A model generated the notes under the pieces. It made no database searches and was not told the DNA's origin. It saw only the letters and a program-made list of their open reading frames with translations. From Phycisphaerae bacterium (GTDB taxonomy: Bacteria > Planctomycetota > Phycisphaerae > UBA1845 > Fen-1342), in assembly GCA_028277645.1 (NCBI GenBank), contig JANQFV010000021.1:22398-86397 (forward strand): DNA of 64,000 bases, written 5' to 3'. A program made the position numbers and the translations under genes. Of the stretch, positions 38,167-47,973 are shown piece by piece (position 1 is the first letter of the stretch; every line of letters starts with the position of its first letter).

Positions 38167-39195
38167 GTGCAGTCGATTCTGATTACCGGCGGGGCGGGTT
38201 TTATCGGGTCCAACTTCGTCGACTACCTGCGGAAGTGTCGGCCCGGCGTCGAGATTCACGTGCTCGACGCGCTGACCTACGCCGGCGATCCGGACAATCT
38301 CTCACCGCGGATCATGGACTACCCGGACTTCCACTTCTGGTACGGCAATGTGTGCAACGCGGATCTGGTCGACCGCGTCATGCAGCAGGTGGACACCGTG
38401 ATTCACTTCGCGGCCGAGTCACACGTCGCCCGCAGCATCTTCGACAACGCTGTCTTCTTCCAGACCGACGTGATGGGCACGCAGGTCATCGCGAATCAGG
38501 TGCTCAAGCACCGTCGACGCATCCGCCGGTTCGTGCATATTTCCACGTCGGAGGTGTATGGCACTGCCTTGGCGCCGGTGATGGACGAGAATCATCCGCT
38601 GAACCCGCTGACGCCGTACGCATCTGCCAAGTGCGGGGCTGATCGGCTGGTGTATTCGTACTGGAAGACGTACGACATTCCCGCGGTAATCATCCGGCCG
38701 TTCAACCAGTACGGCCCGCACCAGCACCTCGAAAAGTGTGTGCCGCGGTTCATCACGGCGGCGCTGGAGGACGAGCCGCTGACGATTCACGGCGACGGCT
38801 CCGCTGCGCGGGACTGGGTCTACGTGCGTGATACGTGTGCCGCGCTGCTGGCGGTTCTGGAAGCGCCGCTGGATGACGTGCTCGGGCAGGTGATCAACCT
38901 CGGCACCGGGTCGGCGGTGAGCGTGGCCCAGATCGCACAGACGATCCTGGAACTGACCAGTCACGACGAATCGCTCATGCAGACCGTGCCAGACCGGCCC
39001 GGCCAGGTGCAGCGGCATATCAGCTCGACTGAGAAGGCGGCTCGCCTGCTCGGCTGGCGAGCCCGTACCGACATCGAGACCGGCCTCGAACGCACGCTCG
39101 CCTGGTATCGCGAGAACGAGGACTGGTGGCGCCGCCGCATGTGGATGCGCAACGTCGAGCTCACGATGGCCGACGGCAGCAAGGTGCTGCACTAG
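38167..39195 (+). CDS. NAD-dependent epimerase/dehydratase (dTDP-glucose 4,6-dehydratase-like)
   Basis: GTG start; ILITGGAGFIGSNFVDYL, HFAAESHVARSIFDN, YASAKCGADRLVYSY, RPFNQYGPHQHLEK. Confidence 0.9.
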   Translation: MQSILITGGAGFIGSNFVDYLRKCRPGVEIHVLDALTYAGDPDNLSPRIMDYPDFHFWYGNVCNADLVDRVMQQVDTVIHFAAESHVARSIFDNAVFFQTDVMGTQVIANQVLKHRRRIRRFVHISTSEVYGTALAPVMDENHPLNPLTPYASAKCGADRLVYSYWKTYDIPAVIIRPFNQYGPHQHLEKCVPRFITAALEDEPLTIHGDGSAARDWVYVRDTCAALLAVLEAPLDDVLGQVINLGTGSAVSVAQIAQTILELTSHDESLMQTVPDRPGQVQRHISSTEKAARLLGWRARTDIETGLERTLAWYRENEDWWRRRMWMRNVELTMADGSKVLH

Positions 39196-39218
39196 CGATC
39201 TGGGGGAAGCGTCACCTG

Positions 39219-39291
39219 TGCCACTGCTACTTGGGCAGTGGCATAGCGGAAAGGGCGCAGCGCGGGAATTACCACTGCTCAAGAGTAGTGG
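39219..39291. repeat. Two related hairpins around a GTGGCA(T/C)AGCGG motif
   Basis: TGCCACTGC-TACTTGG-GCAGTGGCA (39219-39243) and CCACTGCTCAAGAGTAGTGG (39272-39291). Confidence 0.85.
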
Positions 39292-39384
39292 CACAGCGGG
39301 GGATTCCCCACGACCCGCCAATCTCGCCTACAATCCCCCGACCTGTATGACCCCGAAACGTTTAGCGGATTGGTGAGGAACGTC

Positions 39385-40155
39385 GTGCCCGACGGTTCTG
39401 GGAACGCTGAAGAAGTGCCCGCGGCTCCGGCGCGTGATGACGCGATGGCGCTGCTGCGCCGTCTCGGACCGGCGGGGCCGCTGGCGATCATCGCCGCGAC
39501 GCTGCCGGCGATCGGGGGCTTTGCGCTGCTCGGGACGCTCACCATCGTCGGGCCCTGGCTGCGCTCACACCAGGAAGCCGGCGTCGCGTTGTACGTGGTC
39601 GGCTTCGCTGTGCTCGCGGGGCTTGCCATTCTGCCGACCTACGCCCAGGCCATTCTCGGCGGTTGGGCCTTCAAATTCGCGGTCGGGTTCCCCGCGGCGC
39701 TGGCTGGGTTCGTGGGCGGCTCACTGATCGGCTACTTCATCGCGCGCCGGGCCACGGGCGACCGCGTGGTCGGAATCATCAACGAGAAACCGAAGTGGCG
39801 GGCGGTCTACGAAGCCCTGCTGCATAGCGGCTTCTGGCGGACACTGCTTATCATTGCACTGGTGCGCGTCCCGCTCAATTCGCCGTTCGCGATCACGAAT
39901 CTGGTGATGGCGGCCACCCGCGTGCCGCTGTCGGCGTATTTCATCGGCACACTGGTGGGTATGGCACCCCGCACGGCGGCGGCGGTCTGGATCGCGGCAA
40001 ACCTGCAGGAACTGACCGTCAGCGGTACGAAACAGCCCTGGATGTGGATCGCCAGCATCGTGGTGACGGTGATCGTGGTGATCATCGTGGGTGTGATCGC
40101 GAATCACGCTGTGGCCCGCGTGACGAAAGCGGAACCGGCAAGAGAGACCACGTAA
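39385..40155 (+). CDS. VTT-domain (TVP38/TMEM64-like) membrane protein
   Basis: AQAILGGWAFKFAVGFPAALAGFVGGSLIGYFIARRATGDRV; start GTG approximate. Confidence 0.75.
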   Translation: MPDGSGNAEEVPAAPARDDAMALLRRLGPAGPLAIIAATLPAIGGFALLGTLTIVGPWLRSHQEAGVALYVVGFAVLAGLAILPTYAQAILGGWAFKFAVGFPAALAGFVGGSLIGYFIARRATGDRVVGIINEKPKWRAVYEALLHSGFWRTLLIIALVRVPLNSPFAITNLVMAATRVPLSAYFIGTLVGMAPRTAAAVWIAANLQELTVSGTKQPWMWIASIVVTVIVVIIVGVIANHAVARVTKAEPARETT

Positions 40156-40249
40156 CGATTGGTTTCTTTGGTTTTCCGCGTTTTCGGGAACCTGTCCGGG
40201 GGATTGCCGTCCAACCTATAATGGTGGCAGGTGCGGCCGCGGAGTTGAG

Positions 40250-41497
40250 GTGCGCATGCGTCCTGCAGAGGAAACCGGGCTTAACGCCGTCTCCGGGAGG
40301 CTAGGGGCACTTCTCGCGGTCTTGCTGCTGATCTGCGTTGCTCCGGCCATGCTCGGGGACATCTTCCACCTCGAGGGCGGCGGGCGCCTGGAGGGCACGC
40401 TCGAACAGGAGATCGACGGCAACTACCGGATTCGGACCACGGTGGGCATCGTCACCGTGCCGGCGTCTTCCGTGGAGCGCATCGAGGAGGCCGAGACGCC
40501 ACTTGATGAGTACGAGCGGCTGCGCGATCAGACGGCAGGCACGCCCGAGGCGCAGGTGCAACTGGCCGAGTGGTGCGCGGAACAGGGTCTGCGGGGGCAA
40601 CGCCGCCAGCATCTGCGACGCGCGATCGAGCTCGATCCGAATTGTGAACCGGCGCGGCTGGCGTTGGGATATGTGCGGGTCGGTGAATTGTGGGTGGATG
40701 GCCGCAAGGTCACGCAGCGGGAAGAGAAGGCCGCGGCGGCGGCGGAAGCGGAGGATCCGGAGAAGCTTGCACGCGCGATTCAGGCCCAGTGGTATCGGCG
40801 AATTCGGGCGATCAAGAGCTCGTTGCTCGACGCATCGCTGGAACGTTTGGTCCGCGACGGGCAGCGGAAGATCCGCGAGATTCGCGATCCGCTAGCCATC
40901 CTCCCGCTGACGAAGGTGCTGAGCGAGGGCTCAGTGGCCTGCCGACAGTTACTGGTCGAGGTTCTGCGCGGATTTCCGCAGGACGAGTCCACCATGAACC
41001 TCGCCCTGTTGGCGTTGCTCGACCCGAACGAAGCGGTTCGACACGGCGCGCTCGCCGAGCTGCGCCGCCGTGAAGATCCGCGCGTGATTCCCAACTACCG
41101 CGAAGGTGTTCGTAACGGTAACGATCTGATTCTCCGCCGCAGTGCAATCGCGTTGGGCGAACTCGGCGCCGCCGAAGCGGTGCCCGACCTGATCGACCGG
41201 CTGACGGCCCGGCGCAATCGTTGGGTAGAAGTGCCGGTGAAGCAGTACGTTCGTCGACTCCCAAGGTTGTTCAACGGGCAGACGATTGTCAGCCTGGGCG
41301 GCAGCGATCTGCGTGTTGCCCACACGCCACAGGTTGGCCTGTGGCGGATTGCCGACCAGGTCGAAAACGAGTGGCAGTATCGCCAGGTGACGGTGTATCG
41401 CACCGAAGTGCTCGAAGCGCTGAAGAAGCTGACCGGGCAGAACTTCGGGTTCGAGCACGAAGCGTGGCGCCGTTGGTACAAGGAGCACACCCAATGA
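40250..41497 (+). CDS. Secreted hypothetical protein with HEAT-like repeats
   Basis: DPNEAVRHGALAELRRREDPRVIPNYREGVRNGNDLILRRSAIALGELGAAEAVPDLIDRL. Confidence 0.7.
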   Translation: MRMRPAEETGLNAVSGRLGALLAVLLLICVAPAMLGDIFHLEGGGRLEGTLEQEIDGNYRIRTTVGIVTVPASSVERIEEAETPLDEYERLRDQTAGTPEAQVQLAEWCAEQGLRGQRRQHLRRAIELDPNCEPARLALGYVRVGELWVDGRKVTQREEKAAAAAEAEDPEKLARAIQAQWYRRIRAIKSSLLDASLERLVRDGQRKIREIRDPLAILPLTKVLSEGSVACRQLLVEVLRGFPQDESTMNLALLALLDPNEAVRHGALAELRRREDPRVIPNYREGVRNGNDLILRRSAIALGELGAAEAVPDLIDRLTARRNRWVEVPVKQYVRRLPRLFNGQTIVSLGGSDLRVAHTPQVGLWRIADQVENEWQYRQVTVYRTEVLEALKKLTGQNFGFEHEAWRRWYKEHTQ

Positions 41498-42657
41498 TCC
41501 GGCGCAGCATGATTCTCATCGCGGCCGCGTTTGCGGCTGGCATTGTTCAGGCTCAGGATGATCGTGCGCTAATCGAGCAGGCCGCGCTTCAGACAGGGCG
41601 CCCAATCGCCCCGACTGGTGCCGAGCGCGGCGCGGTTCCGCCCATGACGGAAGAACAGTCCGCGCGGGCCGAGGCCAACGTCGCGCTGGCAAAGCTCCAA
41701 CTCGTGCTGGCACGCAAAGCGTTCGCCGCGAAGGAGTACGAGCAGGCGGCGGTGAAGGCACTGCACGTACACGCGTTGCTGCGGCAGCTTCCGCCGGAAA
41801 TCGGCGTCGAGGAGCTCGCGCTGCAGGCCGACGGGCTGCTGTTGCGCGCGTCTCGCGAAGGTGTGAAGATCGACCAGCTCGAGCGCGATGCCGTGGAAAC
41901 TACGCCGTTCGCCCCTGGTGATGCGGAGATGGACCGCGCCACGCAGGCTGCGGCGCGCATCGGGCAGCGCTACGACGGGGCGCCCCGGCGCGAGATCGAC
42001 ACCAGCGGCGACGTGCGCGCGTTGCGCGACCGGACGATGCGTCAACAAGCGGCGGACGAGTTTCAGTATCGGCCCGGCCGCGCGCTGGTCGACGCTGGGG
42101 CATTGCGCGCCGAGGCGGAGCAAAGTGTGCAGTACGAGGCTGGGTTGCGCGAGGCGATCAAAACCGACGAGATTCGCGCCCTGCTCGCGGCGGACGAAGC
42201 CCGCGTGATACCCAGTGGCGTCATGTCTTACCCGAATGACTGGTGGGAGCGCGTTGAGCGACGGAAGAAATGGGCCGGCGGACAGATCGCCCGTTCCGAG
42301 AGCCGGATCGGCAAGGACGGGCAGGAGTGGTACGTGGCGATCTACGACATTCGCGACCTGACATACGTGCCGCCGGACTTTGATCCGCACTGGAACGCCA
42401 GCATCCGCGAAGATCTGCGCGATCTGCACGATCGGCGTGAGTTCTGGGATCATGCCTACCTGTTCTTTGGCCGGAATGATCCGTACGACGGGTTGATGAC
42501 ACTGAACTTCTTCGGTGGCCTCGACCCGATCGCCCGCCGCGGCCCGAAGTACAGCTATGAGCGCCAGCGCCAGATCATGAACACGATCGAGGCGATGGTC
42601 GGTGGCGAGGTGCGCGACACGCAGGAGCCGCCGGAGCTGGCACCGGCGCCGCGATAG
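41494..42657 (+). CDS. Secreted hypothetical protein, translationally coupled (ATGA) to upstream HEAT-like gene
   Basis: Signal peptide MIRRSMILIAAAFAAGIVQAQ; 4-nt overlap. Confidence 0.75.
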   Translation: MIRRSMILIAAAFAAGIVQAQDDRALIEQAALQTGRPIAPTGAERGAVPPMTEEQSARAEANVALAKLQLVLARKAFAAKEYEQAAVKALHVHALLRQLPPEIGVEELALQADGLLLRASREGVKIDQLERDAVETTPFAPGDAEMDRATQAAARIGQRYDGAPRREIDTSGDVRALRDRTMRQQAADEFQYRPGRALVDAGALRAEAEQSVQYEAGLREAIKTDEIRALLAADEARVIPSGVMSYPNDWWERVERRKKWAGGQIARSESRIGKDGQEWYVAIYDIRDLTYVPPDFDPHWNASIREDLRDLHDRREFWDHAYLFFGRNDPYDGLMTLNFFGGLDPIARRGPKYSYERQRQIMNTIEAMVGGEVRDTQEPPELAPAPR

Positions 42658-42696
42658 GTCTGGCAGCATCCCCCGCTTTCGAGGACCACAGCGTCT

Positions 42697-43926
42697 TCAG
42701 CTACTCGCCGCGCGTTTGGAGCGGCGCCCGCCGGAGATGATGTCGAGCTTTAATTCGTCGGGCCATCCGGAGACGTGGATCTCGCTGCGACCTTCGAGGA
42801 TTTCGACCAGACGCTTGCCAATGAATTTGCCGCGCCAACCGGTGAGCAGCTCGGGTTTCTTCTCGCCGCGTCCGGCGTGGTATTCGAGCAGATCGCGCAG
42901 CCGCTGCGTGCTGCCGAGCAGGTTGCGACTGAGGCGTTCCTCAAAGCAGATGGCCTGCGTCACGGCCGACAGCAGATCGAGCATGATCTTGGTCATGGGC
43001 GAGTCTTCATGCCGTTCGCGCGGCTTCGGCCACTCGTTTTTCGGCGTTTCGGAGACTTCTTCGATGATTGCGAGCAGCTCGCGCGTGACCTTGCGGTTGC
43101 GCGCCTGCGGGAAGCCGCGCATCACTTCGAGGTCGCTCTGCTTCTTCGGGCGACGACGGGCGATCTCCACCAGCACGTCGTCTCGCATCATCGCGCGAAT
43201 CGGCCGGTTCTTGGTTCGCGCCCACGCCTCCCGCCATTCCACCAGTCGTTCGAGCACAAGGAGTCCGAGTCCATCTAGGCGCCGGCTGCCCTTGAGGCGC
43301 AGGGCCCGGTCCTCGGTCGGCACGCGATAGAACGACTCTTCCTCGAAGCAGCGCAACTCCTCCGTCAGCCAGGCAGTGCGCTTGGCCTTCGCGATTTGCG
43401 CGCTGAGCTTGCGGTACACATCCGGCAGATAGAGCACGTCTTCCGTGGCATAGCGGATCTGTGCTTCCGTCAGCGGCCGTCGCAGCCAGTCGGTCAGCGT
43501 CTGTCCCTTGGCGATTCGCCGGCGCATGAGCAGCTCGACCAAGTGGACCAGGCTCAGCGGGTATCCGTGGCCGACGAACCCGGCAGCGATCTGCACGTCG
43601 AAGATGTTGCGAGGAATGAGCCCGGTTGAGCGGAGACAGACTTCAAAGTCTTCCTTACCGGCGTGGACGATTGTCACGATGGACGGGTCGGCGACGAGTT
43701 CCCAGAAGGGCGACGCGTCGATGCCGTCCACCGGATCAATAAGGACGACGCCATCTTCGCCGTGAACCTGGATCAGGCACAGCGTGGCATCGTAGGTGTC
43801 GTCGCGGATAAACTCGGTGTCGAACGCGAATGTGCCGGCCGCACGCCACGCCTTGCAATGGGCTTCCAGCGTGGTCTGGTCGGTGACGAGTTCGGGATCC
43901 GGAATGCGCAGCTCGGGTCGTCGCAT
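42697..43926 (-). CDS. rnd: Ribonuclease D
   Basis: FAFDTEFIRDDTYDATLCLIQV, VHAGKEDFEVCLRSTG, FDVQIAAGFVGHGYPLSLVHLV, YATEDVLYLPDVYRKL, HRDC-like region. Confidence 0.93.
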   Translation of the reverse strand: MRRPELRIPDPELVTDQTTLEAHCKAWRAAGTFAFDTEFIRDDTYDATLCLIQVHGEDGVVLIDPVDGIDASPFWELVADPSIVTIVHAGKEDFEVCLRSTGLIPRNIFDVQIAAGFVGHGYPLSLVHLVELLMRRRIAKGQTLTDWLRRPLTEAQIRYATEDVLYLPDVYRKLSAQIAKAKRTAWLTEELRCFEEESFYRVPTEDRALRLKGSRRLDGLGLLVLERLVEWREAWARTKNRPIRAMMRDDVLVEIARRRPKKQSDLEVMRGFPQARNRKVTRELLAIIEEVSETPKNEWPKPRERHEDSPMTKIMLDLLSAVTQAICFEERLSRNLLGSTQRLRDLLEYHAGRGEKKPELLTGWRGKFIGKRLVEILEGRSEIHVSGWPDELKLDIISGGRRSKRAASS

Positions 43927-44301
43927 AATTCGCCGCGGCCGCTCGGCGGGCGCCTGGTCAGCCGGGCCCCAACGCTGCCGCGCGTACGTACGTACCCGGA
44001 AGCGCCTGGTCTGTCCAGCACAGCGCGGCGACCAGGGCCACTCCGCGGGGGCAGTAGTCAATAAGGGTCTTGTCGGCGAGGGACCTGTTCGCTGCTCGAG
44101 GCGTCCGTGCCCGTTGCATCGAACCGGCTGGCGGCGCAGCACCGGGCCGCGCGCCCTCGCACGTCAAGACCCGTGCCATCCGTGGCACATGTGCGGACAT
44201 ACGGCAGGCGTCCACGCGCGTGTTATCGGTGGAACGGGTTACAGAAGGTAAGAGTTTGGACAGCGGGTTGGGTCTGCGGCGCACAAACTGCGCCGGGCAA
44301 C

Positions 44302-44395
44302 CGTTATTCCGACGAGCGTCGCGTGGAGGAATCTGCGCCAATCACACGGCGCTCCTGGGACGTGGCTAGATTCTTCGCTGTGCTCAGAATGACTC
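44302..44395. repeat. Dispersed long inverted repeat, copy 2
   Basis: TTATTCCGACGAGCGTCGCGTGGAGGAATCT...CTAGATTCTTCGCTGTGCTCAGAATGACT. Confidence 0.8.
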
Positions 44396-44491
44396 GGGCG
44401 GTAGCTACTCCCGGCAGCAAAGAAAGCGGACGTGCAGGATCATCAGATCCGGCACGCCCATTGAATGCGATTGACTGAGTATCAGCGCGGT

Positions 44492-45319
44492 TTAGCCCTC
44501 GCCGATCTCGAAGCGGTAGACCTTGTTGATCGTCAGCTCCGGCGATACCTCACGCAGGGCCTGGCCGACCGACTTCTTGTCGTCTTTCACGAACGGCTGC
44601 TCGAGCAGTACGATCTCGCTGTACCACTTGTTGATCTTGCCAGTCACGATCTTCTCAATGATCTGCTCAGGCTTGCCCTTGACCGACTCCGTCGCCAGCT
44701 CACGTTCGCGCTCAACGTCCTCGGCGGGTACTTCCTCTCGCCGGGCGTACGGCGGCCGCATCGCGACGATGTGCATGCACACGTCAGCTTTCAACTCGTC
44801 CGGACAGTCGCCGCTGAATTCCACCAGGACACCTTTCTTGCCGTCGTGGTGCAGGTAGCGGCCGACGTTGCCAGCGCACGTTGCCACGCGCCCGAGCTTG
44901 ATGTTCTCGCGAATGCGGTTGACGACGTCTTGCAGGAACGTGTCGATCGTGACGGCCGGGTCGTGCGCGGTCGGCTGAGCAAGCAGACTTTCCGGTGTCG
45001 GATCACTGACGGCCAGCGCGGCCTGCTGCGCGGACGCGACGAGCTTCTGGAAGTCCTCGGTGTTCGACACCGGTTCGGTTTCACAGAGCACTTCGACGAT
45101 CACGCCGCGGCCGGAGCCCGGATCGATCTCGCAGACGACGCGGCCTTCGGACGTGGCCTTGCCGGCACGTTTGCCGATCTGGGCCATGCCTTTCTTGCGC
45201 AGCACTTCGATCGCCGCGGCCTCGTCGCCGTTGCACTCGGTGAGGGCCTTCTTGCACTCCATCATTGGCAGGCCGGTTTTCTCTCGCAGGGCCTTAACGT
45301 CCGCGGCCGAGATTCCCAT
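44492..45319 (-). CDS. tsf: Translation elongation factor Ts
   Basis: ADVKALREKTGLPMMECKKALTECNGDEAAAIEVLRKKG. Confidence 0.97.
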   Translation of the reverse strand: MGISAADVKALREKTGLPMMECKKALTECNGDEAAAIEVLRKKGMAQIGKRAGKATSEGRVVCEIDPGSGRGVIVEVLCETEPVSNTEDFQKLVASAQQAALAVSDPTPESLLAQPTAHDPAVTIDTFLQDVVNRIRENIKLGRVATCAGNVGRYLHHDGKKGVLVEFSGDCPDELKADVCMHIVAMRPPYARREEVPAEDVERERELATESVKGKPEQIIEKIVTGKINKWYSEIVLLEQPFVKDDKKSVGQALREVSPELTINKVYRFEIGEG

Positions 45320-45428
45320 GGTTGGTATCCTCCGGTTGCTTTCCGGTCAGCGGTCCGACCGCGGCGCGCCTCCGCGTGTCGGACCGAAAGGTCTTCGTGA
45401 TTCTTCAGCGCGTCCCTCTTTGACGTCG

Positions 45429-46346
45429 CTACGCCAGCGTGTTTTCAGGGCCGGCGTCGGGGGCCGGGGCTTGCGGTTCAGCCGGTGCTTCGGGAGCCGG
45501 TGCGGTCGGTGCCGGAGCTTCCGGAGCGGGCGCCGCCGGTGGGGGCGCTGCCACGGCCACTGTTTCGGCCGGTGCCGGTGCTTCGGCCGCGGGCCGGCGG
45601 GGTCGCCGCCGCGGTCCTGCTGCAGCAGTCTCGCGTTCGGCACGTTCGGCCGGTGCCGGACGGGCCTTGCGGCCTTCTTCGACGGCGTCGGCCAGCTCGC
45701 GTGCGACCAATTCGATCGCGCGCATTGCGTCGTCGTTACCGGGAATCACGATGTCGGCTGTATCCGGATCACTATCGGTGTCGGTCAGACACACGCGCGG
45801 AATCTTGAGCGACGCGGCCTCGCGGAGCCCGTTGTGTTCCTTGCGGACGTCGATTACCACCAGGGCCCCGGGCAGCCGGTTCATCTTGCGGATGCCGTTG
45901 AGGTTGCGGCGGATCTTGCTCAGCTCGCGCGTGAGCATGGACTTCATCTTCTTCGAATAGTCGGTGTCCCACTTGGGACTCTCGACCAGGGCTTCGAGCT
46001 CTTCGAGCCGCTGGAGCCGCGAGCGGATCGTGCGGAAGTTGGTCAGCGTGCCGCCGAGCCAGCGTTCGGTGACGTAGTGCATGCCGCAACGGTCGGCGTG
46101 GCGCTGAATGATCTCGCGGGCCTGGCGCTTGGTGCCGACGAACAGCACGTCGCCGCCTTTTTCGACGACGCGCGTGACGAACTTGCGGGCCTTGAGCAGG
46201 CCGCGCAGCGTCTCGCGGATGTCGACGATGTGGATCTTGTTCCGGGCCCCGTAGATGTAGGGGGCCATCTTGGGATTCCAGCGGCTGCACCGGTGGCCGA
46301 AGTGGATGCCGGCATCCAGCAGCTCTTTCACCAACGTGGATGACAA
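45429..46346 (-). CDS. rpsB: 30S ribosomal protein S2 with Ala/Pro-rich C-terminal extension
   Basis: [35 protein letters not shown]; ~80-aa low-complexity tail. Confidence 0.97.
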   Translation of the reverse strand: MSSTLVKELLDAGIHFGHRCSRWNPKMAPYIYGARNKIHIVDIRETLRGLLKARKFVTRVVEKGGDVLFVGTKRQAREIIQRHADRCGMHYVTERWLGGTLTNFRTIRSRLQRLEELEALVESPKWDTDYSKKMKSMLTRELSKIRRNLNGIRKMNRLPGALVVIDVRKEHNGLREAASLKIPRVCLTDTDSDPDTADIVIPGNDDAMRAIELVARELADAVEEGRKARPAPAERAERETAAAGPRRRPRRPAAEAPAPAETVAVAAPPPAAPAPEAPAPTAPAPEAPAEPQAPAPDAGPENTLA

Positions 46347-46736
46347 GTGTGTACCTCCTCTCCCTGACGAGAGAGATCGAACAGCCTCCCGGGCGACCCC
46401 CGAGGCTTCTTCAGTGAACTATCCAGCGGGCCCACCATTGGACCACGACAGGCGGCGGACGCCCATTCCGCAGATTTGACAGAATATCCACCGCAACGTG
46501 GTTTCGTCAAGCGGAGGACCGCGCGGACCTGTTCTGCAGAGGACTCCGTTACCGCGCACGATGCACCACGGTCTCGGCAACACGTCCGTTGTTGCAGGTA
46601 CGCGCCGTGCGACTTGCCACCCCTCAACACCCCCCGGTCGCGCTTCCGATAGTACCTCCGGATAGTCCGCGCTGTGCGGGCGGCCTGGTCGGCGGATGCG
46701 GTATGTCCGCTCCGACCCGCCGCTGTGGTGAGATCC

Positions 46737-47771
46737 GTGGGCGACGTTCTCGATCAAAGCGAAATCGACGCTTTGCTGGCGTCTGTGCAGACCCAGGAAG
46801 ACGGTGGCGGCACGGCCGTCGCGACCGAGGAAGCCGGCTCGGTACCGACCGCTGGCGGTACGCGGGGGGATGAGGTCGGCGTCATTGCGGCGTACGACTT
46901 CAAGCGGCCGGAGCGTGTCAGCAAAGATCACATTCGCGCGATCGGCTCGATCCACGACGGCTTTGCCCGCAATTTTGGCGCTACGCTGTCCGGTTTTCTG
47001 CGTACCATCATCGAGGTCCGCGTCGTCGGCGTGGAGCAGCTTACCTACAGCGAATTCATCCACTCGCTTCCGAACCCGACCTGTTTCGTCACCATGAGCG
47101 CGCCCCCGCTCGAAGGGCGGATGTGCCTCGAACTCAGCCCGCTGATCGTCTACCCGATCATCGACCGGCTGCTGGGCGGCAGCAACGCTAACCTGTTCAT
47201 CCCGCAGCGGCCGCTGACGGCGATCGAGTGGCGGCTGATGCACCGGCTCGTGGATCGAGCGCTCGAGCACCTTTCCGACGTGTGGCGCAACATGGTCGAC
47301 GCCAAGTTCGAGGTGCTGGAGACCGAGAGTAATCCGCAGCTCGTCCACATCGTTGCGCCCACCGAGGTGGTGGTGTTCATCACCTTCGAGATCAAGATGG
47401 GTCAGTCCGCGGGCACGATGAGCATCTGCATTCCGTTCAACACGATCGAGTCGGTGCTGTCGAAGCTGACAACCCAGTCGTGGTTTGGTTATCGGCCCAA
47501 GGGCATCAGCGACGTCGAGAAGAAACGCATCCACCGCAACCTGACCAACTCGGCCGTCAATCTGACCGCGTTCCTCGGCCGTGCCAGGCTGAAGGTCAAC
47601 GAGCTGCGCGAGTTGCGCCCTGGCGACATCGTTCAACTCGACAAAGAGCAGCACGAAGAGATGATTCTCCAGATCCAGGGGCGGAACAAGTACGCCGGCG
47701 TGCCTGGTCAGATCCGCGGTCGCCGAGCACTGCGGCTCACGCGATCGGCTGCGATTGATGAGAGACTGTAA
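46737..47771 (+). CDS. fliM: Flagellar motor switch protein FliM
   Basis: GDVLDQSEIDALLASVQ, YDFKRPERVSKDHIRAIGSIHDGFARNFGATLSGFLR, LGGSNANLFIPQRPLTAIEWRLM. Confidence 0.93.
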   Translation: MGDVLDQSEIDALLASVQTQEDGGGTAVATEEAGSVPTAGGTRGDEVGVIAAYDFKRPERVSKDHIRAIGSIHDGFARNFGATLSGFLRTIIEVRVVGVEQLTYSEFIHSLPNPTCFVTMSAPPLEGRMCLELSPLIVYPIIDRLLGGSNANLFIPQRPLTAIEWRLMHRLVDRALEHLSDVWRNMVDAKFEVLETESNPQLVHIVAPTEVVVFITFEIKMGQSAGTMSICIPFNTIESVLSKLTTQSWFGYRPKGISDVEKKRIHRNLTNSAVNLTAFLGRARLKVNELRELRPGDIVQLDKEQHEEMILQIQGRNKYAGVPGQIRGRRALRLTRSAAIDERL

Positions 47772-47809
47772 GCCGTAAGCCTTAAGCCATCAGCTATCAG
47801 CTGTCAGCC
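47769..47809. repeat. Dispersed repeat TAAGCCGTAAGCCTTAAGCCATCAGCTATCAGCTGTCAGCC
   Basis: First three bases are the fliM stop codon; second copy at 28737-28770. Confidence 0.9.
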
Positions 47810-47973
47810 GGAGGGGCAGCGGACACTTCCGTTAATGTCGGTGGCGTGCGCATTGTTGAGTTCACCCATGCTGGTGTGCTACTATCAGGACTGAACCGGT
47901 TTGAAGACCGAGGCAGCGGAAGAGGTGTCCCGGCGGAACGGCCGGGCGCAGGTCATATTCCAGGAGGCGACAG

